From NCBI GenBank assembly GCA_963663395.1, contig OY760226.1:3348001-3412000 (forward strand): a DNA stretch of 64,000 bases, in the 5' to 3' direction. The DNA comes from Azophilus sp963663395 (GTDB taxonomy: Bacteria > Pseudomonadota > Gammaproteobacteria > Pseudomonadales > Azotimanducaceae). Positions 34,854-42,991 of the stretch are shown here, one piece after another. How positions within the stretch are numbered: the first letter of the stretch is position 1; every line of letters begins with the position of its first letter. Made by a program: the position numbers and the translations under genes. Below the pieces are notes generated by a model. It was not told the origin of the DNA and did not search any database. It saw only the letters and a list, made by a program, of their open reading frames with translations.

Positions 34854-35272
34854 CGGCGTCGCGTCCTCGGTACCCGGTGGACCGGGCCGCACACTGACTG
34901 GCGGGGTGCGTCGCCCGTCAGGGCGCCGGCTATGATGGCGCCCCGGCACGTATCCAGTGTTGGGTAGAGGCGCTTCAGCTTCCGGTGCGCGTCGTCGGTG
35001 CCGAACGGCCGGTTGGCCTCGCCCCCGAATCCATGGCGCGTTGGTGTAGCGCGCCAAGCGCTTCTTCTCGCGGTCCACCTGAGTGCCGAATGTGTTGAGC
35101 CGGTCAGGGCAATCCTGAAGTTCAACAGCCTTGACATGGGAGGGATTGTATGTTTTTTCACCTGAGAGGGATTTATGCGTTGGGCTGCGCGCCCGCTCGT
35201 GTACACCATGCACATTGCCTGCGGGGACGCGCTGCAGCTACAAGGCGAAGCACTGGTTTGCGAGGGGGAACC
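34854..35272. other. Intergenic stretch without a recognisable gene
   Basis: 419 bases between the esterase and the TonB receptor. The minus strand is open for a long distance because of codon bias in the receptor gene, but the reading lacks recognisable motifs. A few protein-like words (RHGFGGEANRPFGTDDAHRK near 34980-35040, minus strand) could be a relic. TTGACA at 35131 lacks a good -10 at 17 bp. Otherwise I see nothing in it. Confidence 0.4.
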
Positions 35273-37654
35273 ATGAAGGGAGTCAAGGAATTCCTGGCCG
35301 TCGCCGGGCTTGTGGCCGCAGGTTTTTTCCTGCCCGCAGGTAGCGCGAGCGCTGAACAGGCCGACGAGGAGCGGGCATTGGGTGGCATCGAGGAGGTGGT
35401 CGTCACCGCCCGACGCCGGGAAGAGTCCGCGCAGAAGGTACCCATCCCGATCTCGGCTCTGTCGGCGGATCGGCTGGCGAGCCGGGGAATTACGGAAGTG
35501 CAGCACGTCGAGCAGCTCACGCCGAACATGTCGTTCAACGAGACCATAGTGGCGCGCGGCACGGCCACGGTGTTCCTGCGCGGTATCGGCACGATCAACT
35601 GGACTCCGGTCCAGGACCCGAAGGTCGGCATCTACATTGACGGTGTTTATCTCGGCCGGCCGCAGGGCGCGGTCTTCGATCTGCTCGACATCGACCGGAT
35701 CGAGGTACTGCGGGGCCCGCAGGGTACGCTGTTCGGACGTAACACCACGGCGGGGCTCGTGCACGTCATCACCAAGAAGCCGGAGTCCGTGTTCGATGCG
35801 AAAGTGCGGGCCAGCGTCGGGAACGCGGACCGGTTGATGGCGGACGCGCTCGTCAACATGCCCCTGATCGACGATGTCCTCGCGGCGCGCGTGGCGTTCC
35901 AGACTCGGAAGGACGATGGCTGGATGAAGGACGACGCCGGTCGCGAGTGGAACACCACCGACTCGACCACCTTGCGGGGCACGCTGCTGTGGACGCCCAA
36001 CGACGCCGTCGAGGTCTCGCTGGCGGCGGAGTTCTTCCGGGCTCGCGAGACCGGCGGTCTCGGCGACTGCGAAGAACTGCTCGGCGGCCCGACGGGGCTC
36101 AACTTCCTGCCCTTGATCTTCGGTGCCTATGACGAGCTCGCGGCGGCCTGTGCACCGGACGACAATCCTTACCTGTCGAACGACAACGACCCGAACGGGC
36201 TGAACGTCGACACGAATTCCGTGTCCCTGACGGCCACCTGGGATTTTTCCGACATGACGCTGACGTCCATTTCCGCCTGGCGGGACACCAAGGAGCTCAA
36301 CGAGTCCTGGGGCTGGGGGAGCGACTTCTACGGCGGGCCCTCCTATCACATCGAAATACTGGCGGACCAACCTTCGGTCTACGAACAGGTCTCGCAGGAG
36401 TTTCGCCTCGAAGGCAGCGCGTTCTCCGACCGCATGACCTGGATCACGGGGCTGTACGGTTTCGCCGAGAAAGGGATTTTCAGGGTATGGGTGCCCTTGA
36501 TGCGCGGCCTGATGCCGCCGGAGGACCTGGCCGAGGCGCCATTGTGGGAGGCGCTGAGCCCCATTGCGCTGGGAGTCCAGGAGAACGGGAGCCGGCGCCA
36601 GGAGGTTGACGGCAGAAACAAGTCCTTTGCCGTGTTCGCTGAAGCCACCGTGAACCTCACGGACGCGTGGTCGGTAACGGCCGGATGGCGGTGGACGAAA
36701 GACACGCGGAAGTTCAAGCGCTCCCAGTGGACTTCGGACTTCGGGTTCGACCCGTTCTACGCTTGTCCGGGCAACATCGGCCCGGACGGACTGGCCATAC
36801 GCAGCTACTGCAAGCAGAAGGTCAGCTTCAACGAGTCGACCCCGCGCGTGATCGTCAACTACGCCTTCAACGACGATGTCATGGCGTACCTGAGCTTCTC
36901 GCGCGGGTACAGCTCCGGCGGGCTGAACGGCGACGTGTACATGCAACCGTACGATCCGGAGATCTCGGACAACTGGGAAGCGGGGATAAAGTCGCAGTGG
37001 TTCGATCGGCGGCTGCAACTGAACGTGACGGCCTTCCGAAACGACTACAAGAACCAGCAGATCACGATAGGACGCGTGATCGGCGGTCAGCTCCACGAGA
37101 GCCTGTTCAACGCCCAGGCGGCTACGCTCGAGGGTTATGAAGTGGAACTGGTCGCCACTCCGGCCGAAGGCTGGTTCATCACGGGAACCTACGGGAACCT
37201 CGACGGGCACTATGACGAGTTCACGGTTGTCGACACGTCGTTCGACCCGGTCACTTTCCAGGACATCCGTGAAGTCCGGGATCTGTCCGACCTCAAGTTC
37301 ATCGCGTTCACGCCGCACCGGTCGTGGAACCTGAGCGTTGCGAAGGAGTTCCACCTCGTCCACGGAGGGAGCCTGACCGCACAGGTTGGCTACAACTACC
37401 GCGGACCGTACCACTCCACCGCTGCGGTGACGCGTCTGAGGCGTCACCGCACGGACCCCCTGGGCCTCGTGGATGCCCGCCTGCGCTGGGACATGGCCAA
37501 CGGCAGGACTTCGGTCTCGCTTTGGGGAACCAACCTGAGCGACGAGCTCTACTTCCGGTACGCCCAGGATAACGAAGGCGCCGGCATCCTGGTCTACTAC
37601 TACGCGGAGCCGCGGCGCTTCGGCCTCACGCTGGAGCACAGGTTCGGGATGTAG
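35273..37654 (+). CDS. TonB-dependent receptor, copy 1
   Basis: 793 residues from ATG 35273, GAGGGGGAA just upstream. Signal peptide to about residue 26 (PAGSASA). TonB box region EEVVVTARRREES, then the plug domain (IPISALSADRLASRG, RGIGTINWTPVQDPKVGIYIDGVYLGRPQGAVFDLLDIDRIEVLRGPQGTLFGRNTTAG) and a 22-strand barrel ending in RFGLTLEHRFGM with terminal aromatic/hydrophobic residues. Outer-membrane, energised by TonB-ExbBD. The plug sequence is of the type common among Sphingomonad/Gammaproteobacterial receptors for organic compounds rather than classical siderophores; ligand unknown. Confidence 0.94.
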   Translation: MKGVKEFLAVAGLVAAGFFLPAGSASAEQADEERALGGIEEVVVTARRREESAQKVPIPISALSADRLASRGITEVQHVEQLTPNMSFNETIVARGTATVFLRGIGTINWTPVQDPKVGIYIDGVYLGRPQGAVFDLLDIDRIEVLRGPQGTLFGRNTTAGLVHVITKKPESVFDAKVRASVGNADRLMADALVNMPLIDDVLAARVAFQTRKDDGWMKDDAGREWNTTDSTTLRGTLLWTPNDAVEVSLAAEFFRARETGGLGDCEELLGGPTGLNFLPLIFGAYDELAAACAPDDNPYLSNDNDPNGLNVDTNSVSLTATWDFSDMTLTSISAWRDTKELNESWGWGSDFYGGPSYHIEILADQPSVYEQVSQEFRLEGSAFSDRMTWITGLYGFAEKGIFRVWVPLMRGLMPPEDLAEAPLWEALSPIALGVQENGSRRQEVDGRNKSFAVFAEATVNLTDAWSVTAGWRWTKDTRKFKRSQWTSDFGFDPFYACPGNIGPDGLAIRSYCKQKVSFNESTPRVIVNYAFNDDVMAYLSFSRGYSSGGLNGDVYMQPYDPEISDNWEAGIKSQWFDRRLQLNVTAFRNDYKNQQITIGRVIGGQLHESLFNAQAATLEGYEVELVATPAEGWFITGTYGNLDGHYDEFTVVDTSFDPVTFQDIREVRDLSDLKFIAFTPHRSWNLSVAKEFHLVHGGSLTAQVGYNYRGPYHSTAAVTRLRRHRTDPLGLVDARLRWDMANGRTSVSLWGTNLSDELYFRYAQDNEGAGILVYYYAEPRRFGLTLEHRFGM

Positions 37655-37655
37655 A

Positions 37656-37674
37656 GGCGGGGCTTGTCCCCGCC
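37656..37674. terminator. Hairpin between convergent genes
   Basis: GGCGGGG (37656-37662), loop CTTGT, CCCCGCC (37668-37674): a perfect 7-bp GC stem immediately after the TonB receptor stop and before the 3' end of the minus-strand selenoprotein gene. No T-run follows on either strand, so it may act as a weak bidirectional terminator or RNA-stabilising end. Confidence 0.5.
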
Positions 37675-37731
37675 CGTCCAGGGGCAGGGTATGGCTTCCC
37701 CGGGGGGCGCCGCCAGGTCGCGCCAGGGGCT

Positions 37732-38889
37732 CTACTCGCGCGACGCCGGCGACATCAGGAACCACGCCAACTGCGGGGCACCCGCATCGCGCATCTTGCG
37801 GCGCGCGGCCAGGATTACCTTGCCCGTTTCGGTCCGCTCGTAGAACCACCGCTCCACCGCCCACGGCCCAGCGGGGCCGTCCGCGAGCTCGCAGGCGAGT
37901 TCCTCGTAGTAGGTCCGGATGTCCTGCGCGACCCGGTCCGCCGAGTCGTCGAGGCCCACCCCGTCCCACGGTTCTCCCGCGGCGATCCTGGCGAATTTGT
38001 CGATCGCACCAGGTATTTCGTCCGCACTCGCGTGCGCCCCGAGCGAGGTGCGTCCGTTCCCCGCCACTGCCCGGTCGTATGCGTGACGCAGCCCCTGGGC
38101 CTCGTCGACGGCGGGATGAAGCTCCGGGTTGTAGCGCGGTGGCAGCGAACAGAGCAGCGGTTCGGTATCTTCGGCCTTGACCGCTTCCGGAAAATCCTCG
38201 AGCACGGGACCTGCCGGCTTCTCGAGGAGCGCGAAGGCCGCATCGAGCACACGGTGCTGAAAGGCGGCGTCGCGCGTCTTGCCGAGCGGCAGACCGAGCG
38301 GGAACTCGACGCAGAGCGCCCGCGGCGGACGCATGCGTTCCGCGATGCTCCGGATCGGCATGATCGCGATCGTGGATAGCCCGGCAGCCTCGAACACATG
38401 AGCCAGCGTACACACGGCACGCGGACACAGCGGTCAGACAGGCGTCAGCAAGACGACGTCCACCCCGTCTTCGAGCAGCTTCCGGGCACACCCGGGGCCG
38501 GTATCCAGGCGCAACTCGGACACCGTGTCCGGCTGATTCCCCGCAAACGCGTAGTGGAAGTCGGCCACGCTGCCGATGGTGCCGCGCTCGGCAAGTTCGG
38601 ACAGGCGATCGACCGGATAGACGACATTCAGGTCCGCGGCGAAGCCGGCACGGTCGAAGTTCGGGCTCACGTGACCCATCTTCAGGTCGCGTGCGCTGTG
38701 CGGGATAGGCTCGAAGTGGACGTCCTCGAACCCGAACGGAGCGGCCCCCTCCCGGTAGAGGGCCGCGCTGGTGACGATCGCCACGCGCGAGTTCCGCAGA
38801 GGCGGCGGTGCGGTGAATGCGGCCTCGGCGAACTCCGGCACGGGCAGGGTCGCCACGATATTTCGCATGGCTTGGTCGTTGTCGGTCAT
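37732..38889 (-). CDS. Candidate selenoprotein: glycine/proline reductase B-like (GrdB/PrdB family) with in-frame UGA
   Basis: 385 residues if TGA 38436-38434 is read as selenocysteine 152. The frame is open on both sides: upstream ends DGVDVVLLTPV, the UGA follows, and downstream reads PLCPRAVCTLAHVFEAAGLSTIAI. The site is therefore U-x-x-C at exactly the place where GrdB has UGTC and the common Cys homologues have CPxC. Other family blocks: RVAIVTSAALYREG, MGHVSPNFDRAGFAADLNVVYPVDRLSELAERGTIGSVADFHYAFAG, and CVEFPLGLPLGKTRDAAFQ. ATG 38889 has AGGAG five bases upstream. The C-terminal half lacks stops for 228 codons, arguing against a decayed gene. No GrdA/PrdA partner is nearby, so the reaction is unknown; a thiol/selenol redox or reductive-cleavage role is inferred. 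Confidence 0.82.
38403..38436 (-). promoter_or_regulatory. UGA codon and candidate bacterial SECIS hairpin
   Basis: UGA is at 38436-38434 on the minus strand. Eleven bases later GCGT (38422-38419) pairs with ACGC (38409-38406), extended by CC (38424-38423) with GG (38404-38403) across a bulged T; the loop is GCCGTGTGT. The 11-base spacing between UGA and the upper stem matches known bacterial SECIS elements. The stem is short, so this is a candidate, not proof. Confidence 0.5.
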
Positions 38890-39107
38890 GAGGCTCCTCG
38901 CGCAGCCCTCCCACAGGACCGGCCGCCTTTCGAAACGGTCGGTGCCAGCGCCCCTGGCGCTCGGGTGGAGCGGTCAATTTCGGCTGGTTGTGGGAGAGAT
39001 GTCAAGATGGTGCGCGCGCACATGTCAACAAGCACCGAAGAATGAACCCAATCGGCGTCAAGAACTCCGCCGATGGTGCGCCTGACGGTGCCTACCGTCC
39101 TGATTTC

Positions 39108-41183
39108 TCAAGTCAAGGTGCTGAACACGGGGCCAACAGATTGCAGTTGTTCCATGTCGATGTGGCAATAGACGCGGTGTCCCTCCGTTCCGCCGCGACA
39201 GGGCGGGGCCTCCTGCTCGCAGATCGGTCCGATCTTGCGCGGGCAGCGCGTATGGAACCGGCAGCCCGCGGGCGGGTCGAGCGCGCTCGGAACCGTGCCG
39301 GTCAAGCGGATGTCGCTCCGTTCCAGCGTCGGGTCTGGAATCGGAACGGCGGACAACAAGGCCTCGGTGTAAGGGTGATAGGGCGGTTTGAACAGTGTCT
39401 CGACAGAGCCCGTCTCGCAGATTTGCCCAAGGTACATCACCGCCACGGAATCGCACAGCTGATAGACGGCGCTGAGATCGTGGGAAATGAACACGATCGC
39501 CGTTCCGTATTCCCGCTGGAACTCGCCCAGCAGGTTCATGATCGCCGCCTGGACGGACACGTCCAGCGCCGACAGCGGCTCGTCGCAGAGGACGAGGGTG
39601 GGGCGGCCCGCGAATGCCCTGGCGAGCGCCACGCGTTGTTTCTCGCCGCCGCTGAGCTGCCCCGGCAGGCGGTCGTAATATTCTTCACCCAGCCGCACTG
39701 CTTCAAGAAGCCGCACGACCTCGTTCCTGATCCCGGAGCGCGGGACGGTTCCGAACAGGTGCAGAGGACGGGCGATCGACTCGCCGGCCGTGCGCTTGGG
39801 GTTGAGCGTCGAGTCGGGGTTCTGAAAAATCATCTGCAGTTCCCGGAGCGTCGCGACCGGACGTTCCTCGACGATTCGCGCTGCATCGATTCCCGCAAAC
39901 TCCAGTTTCCCGTCATTGGGCGGCACCAGGCCGGCGATGCACTTGGCGAGAGTGGTCTTGCCGCATCCGGATTCGCCGACGATGCCCAGGGTGGAATTTG
40001 CCTCCGCAATCAGGCTTACATCGTCCACCGCCTTCACAAAGCCTTTCTTGTGCTTGCCCGCCATTCCCGCAAAACCCCGGTCCCTGGCTTTGTAATAGAC
40101 CCTGAGTCCTTCGGTATTCAGAATCGGGTCGTCTGCGGTTGCCGGGCGTTCGAAGGCGGTGGGCGCGGCCGAGCCGGATTGCAACCCGGCAGAGCCCGGA
40201 CTATCGGGAAAGAAGCAACGCACCGGATGCCCGTCCGTGGCCCGCCGGATGTCGGGATGCTCCAGGCGGCAACGCTCCTGGGCGCGATCGCACCGTGATT
40301 CGAACACGCACCCGGGAAGCGATTCGTGAAGCGCGGGAACCCGGCCCCTGATCGGTGACAGGGCGCCGCGCTGCCCGGCCGCGCTTATCTTCGGAACGCA
40401 GCCCAGCAGGCCGACCGTATACGGGTGTTGCGGATCCAGAAAAATGTCGCGAACGGAGGCCTGCTCGACCAGTTCGCCCGCATACATCACGGCCACCCGG
40501 TCGGCGACCCTGCTGATGACCCCGAAGCTGTGACTGATGAAGAGAATGGCGGTGTCCAGTTCGCGCTTCAGTTCGCCGATGAGATCCAGAATCTCCGCCT
40601 CCACCGTGACATCCAGGCCGGTGGTCGGCTCGTCCATGATCAGCAGCGCAGGGTTGGTCAACAGCGCCATGGCGATCAGCACCCGCTGCTGCTGGCCGCC
40701 GGACAACTGGTGGCAATAACGTTCCATGATCGCCGGCGGATCCGGCATCCGCACCCGCTCCAGCATGCGGATACAGGCGTCCCGGGCCTCGCGGACGCTT
40801 GCCCCGTAGTGCTCCACCAACACCTCGGTAAGCTGCGGACCGATGCGCAGGGAGGGATTCAGCGCCGCCATCGGGTCCTGGTACACCATGGCGATCTCGT
40901 TGCCGCGCAGGCGGTTCATTTCCCGGCGGCTCATGCGCAGGATGTCCCGGCCGCGAAACAGGATGCGCCCCGCGGTCGCTTCCGCGTTCGCCGACATGTA
41001 ATTCATCACGGCAAAGGCAAGCGTGCTCTTGCCGCAACCGGACTCGCCGACCAGCCCCAGCACGCTACCGGGCGAGATTCCGATGGAGACATCGCGCACC
41101 GCCCTGACGGACCCGCTTCGTGTCGTGTAGACGACCTCGAGGCCCTCGACACTCAACACCGGCGTTTCACCCGTATTTGTCAT
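39108..41183 (-). CDS. Peptide/nickel-type ABC transporter, fused double ATPase (DppD-DppF-like)
   Basis: 691 residues containing two ABC ATPase domains. First: Walker A GESGCGKS, signature LSGGQQQR, Walker B LLIMDEPTTGLD, followed by the oligopeptide-type zinc-like tail CVFESRCDRAQERC. Second: GESGCGKT, LSGGEKQR, LVLCDEPLSALD and the tail CRFHTRCPRKIGPICEQEAPPC. It powers the DppBC permeases. It is the last gene of the four-gene operon, 12 bases after the DppC-like gene. Confidence 0.95.
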   Translation of the reverse strand: MTNTGETPVLSVEGLEVVYTTRSGSVRAVRDVSIGISPGSVLGLVGESGCGKSTLAFAVMNYMSANAEATAGRILFRGRDILRMSRREMNRLRGNEIAMVYQDPMAALNPSLRIGPQLTEVLVEHYGASVREARDACIRMLERVRMPDPPAIMERYCHQLSGGQQQRVLIAMALLTNPALLIMDEPTTGLDVTVEAEILDLIGELKRELDTAILFISHSFGVISRVADRVAVMYAGELVEQASVRDIFLDPQHPYTVGLLGCVPKISAAGQRGALSPIRGRVPALHESLPGCVFESRCDRAQERCRLEHPDIRRATDGHPVRCFFPDSPGSAGLQSGSAAPTAFERPATADDPILNTEGLRVYYKARDRGFAGMAGKHKKGFVKAVDDVSLIAEANSTLGIVGESGCGKTTLAKCIAGLVPPNDGKLEFAGIDAARIVEERPVATLRELQMIFQNPDSTLNPKRTAGESIARPLHLFGTVPRSGIRNEVVRLLEAVRLGEEYYDRLPGQLSGGEKQRVALARAFAGRPTLVLCDEPLSALDVSVQAAIMNLLGEFQREYGTAIVFISHDLSAVYQLCDSVAVMYLGQICETGSVETLFKPPYHPYTEALLSAVPIPDPTLERSDIRLTGTVPSALDPPAGCRFHTRCPRKIGPICEQEAPPCRGGTEGHRVYCHIDMEQLQSVGPVFSTLT

Positions 41184-41195
41184 CGAGCAACATTC

Positions 41196-42035
41196 CTAAC
41201 GCAACTGTGCATTTTCCCGCATCCCGTCGGCGAGCAGATTGAGCCCGACCACCATCGAACTCAAGGCGGCCGCCGGCGCCAGTACGATCCAGGGCATGGC
41301 GAAGATCCACACCCGACCCTCGTTGATCATGCCTCCCCAGTCCGGCGTCGGCGGTGGTATGCCCAACCCGAGAAAGCCCAGGGCGCCGATCGCCATGATC
41401 GCGTAGCCGATGCGAATGGTGGCATCGACGATGATGGGCCCGCTCACGTTTGGCAGAATCTCCCGTAGCAGGATGAAGCGGCGCCGCTCGCCGCGCAGGC
41501 GGGCCGCGCTGACATAGTCTTTCGTGCGCACATCCATCACCAGGCTGCGCACGATCCGGGTGATGGGTGGAATGGACCCGAGCGCAATGGAGATCAGGAC
41601 GACGGCCACGGACGGGCCGAAACTCGTAATGATCAGGATGTAGATCAGCAGGGTCGGAAACGACATCAGGATGTCGACGCCGCGCATGATCAGTGTATCG
41701 AGCCTGCCGCCGACATAGCCCGAAACGAGCCCCAGGGGGGCGGCCAACAGTATGCCCAGCAGGACGGAAACCGGCGCCAGCGCCACGACCGTCCGCGTAC
41801 CCCAGAACAGGCGGCTCATCACGTCCCGCGCCAGGTGGTCCGTTCCCAGCCAGTGCTGCAGCGACGGCGGCTCGAGCCTGGCATCGTGCATCTCGGTCGG
41901 CGCGTAAGGAGCGATGACGGGGGCGGCAGCGGCCACAAGAACCCAGAAAACGACGATGGCGGCGCCGATCGCAGCGCTCGGCGACCGACCAAGTTCGGCA
42001 AACGCTCCGCGTAGCCGGTTGTTCCCGGACATCAT
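41196..42035 (-). CDS. Peptide ABC transporter permease, DppC-like
   Basis: 279 residues. The N-terminal OppC segment (AAIGAAIVVFWVLVAAAAPVIAPYAPTEMHD) is followed by HWLGTDHLARDVMSRLFWGTRTVV, the DppC signature, and six hydrophobic segments. The EAA-like loop GIPPPTPDWGGMINEGR lies in the cytoplasm and contacts the ATPase. Start overlaps the DppB-like stop by four bases (ATGA). Confidence 0.95.
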   Translation of the reverse strand: MMSGNNRLRGAFAELGRSPSAAIGAAIVVFWVLVAAAAPVIAPYAPTEMHDARLEPPSLQHWLGTDHLARDVMSRLFWGTRTVVALAPVSVLLGILLAAPLGLVSGYVGGRLDTLIMRGVDILMSFPTLLIYILIITSFGPSVAVVLISIALGSIPPITRIVRSLVMDVRTKDYVSAARLRGERRRFILLREILPNVSGPIIVDATIRIGYAIMAIGALGFLGLGIPPPTPDWGGMINEGRVWIFAMPWIVLAPAAALSSMVVGLNLLADGMRENAQLR

Positions 42036-42988
42036 CTCGCCTGCGACTCGAATCGAATCCGCGGATTCATGAAATACAGGCCGATGTCGGCCAGCACCTG
42101 GGTGGCCACGGCCACGAAGGTGAGCACCAGGGTTCCGCCCATGAGCAGCGTTATGTCATTGCGCATGGCGGCATCGAGCAGCAGCCGCCCGAGGCCGGGG
42201 TAGTTGAACAGCACTTCGACCACCACCACGCCGCCGATCAGCCAGTTGACGTGCAGCATGATGGCGGTGAAGGGCGCGATCAGCGCATTGCGCAACGCGT
42301 GCCGCCAGATCACCTTCCATCGCGAAATGCCTTTCAGCACCGCCGTGCGGATGTAGTCGCTGTGCATCACCTCGGCCATGCTGACCCGTGTCATGCGGGC
42401 GAGATAACCGATCTCGTCGAGCGCCAGCACCAGCACCGGCAGGATCAGCTTTTTCGCGGATTCAAAAATGCCCGCTTCGGGGTCCGGCATGCTCACGCCG
42501 GGGAACCAATTGAGCCAGAGCGAAAAGATCACGATCAGGAAAATTCCGCTGGCGAACGAAGGCACCGACACGAATATGCTGCTGGTCAGGGAAATGATGC
42601 GGTCCGGAAGCCTGTTCTCGGTGATGCCGGCGATACAGCCCAGGGCCAAACCAAGCGGGATCATGAAGACGAACCCGAGGCCGGCCAGCGCCAGCGAGCG
42701 CTGCACGCGAACGGCGACGAGATCGCCCACCGGGCGCTGATAGTGGATCGATTCCCCGAAGTCGCCGCGCAGGATATCGGTGATCCAATCGAAATAGCGC
42801 ACGGCCGCGGGGCGGTCGAGCCCCATCCTGTCCCGCAGGTCGTCGACGGCTTCCTGGGGGGCGTAGGGCCCGAGCGCGCTCCGGGCGGGGTCGACGGGAA
42901 CCACCTCGGCGATGATGAACACCAGCATGGAGATGACCAGCATGGTCAGAAGCATCGTGCCGAGGCGGTTCAAAAGGAAGGAGGCCAT
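42032..42988 (-). CDS. Peptide ABC transporter permease, DppB-like
   Basis: 318 residues. FLLNRLGTMLLTMLVISMLVFIIAEVVPVDPARSALG is the DppB opening; six membrane segments follow with DEIGYLARMTRVSMAEVMHSDYIRTAVLKGI, the conserved cytoplasmic EAA loop. Starts four bases after the substrate-binding protein gene and overlaps the DppC-like gene. Forms the translocation pore with the DppC-like protein. Confidence 0.95.
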   Translation of the reverse strand: MASFLLNRLGTMLLTMLVISMLVFIIAEVVPVDPARSALGPYAPQEAVDDLRDRMGLDRPAAVRYFDWITDILRGDFGESIHYQRPVGDLVAVRVQRSLALAGLGFVFMIPLGLALGCIAGITENRLPDRIISLTSSIFVSVPSFASGIFLIVIFSLWLNWFPGVSMPDPEAGIFESAKKLILPVLVLALDEIGYLARMTRVSMAEVMHSDYIRTAVLKGISRWKVIWRHALRNALIAPFTAIMLHVNWLIGGVVVVEVLFNYPGLGRLLLDAAMRNDITLLMGGTLVLTFVAVATQVLADIGLYFMNPRIRFESQAR

Positions 42989-42991
42989 GGT

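Noticed and set aside
37732..38415. Independent 227-residue gene starting at GTG 38415
   Set aside because: It begins in the middle of the U-x-x-C region and would lose the conserved N-terminal half; the continuous frame through UGA explains both parts better.
34808..38977. 1389-codon minus-strand ORF
   Set aside because: Opposite-strand shadow of the TonB receptor, full of Arg/Pro/Gly runs without motifs. The real minus-strand gene in this region (37732-38889) is in another frame.
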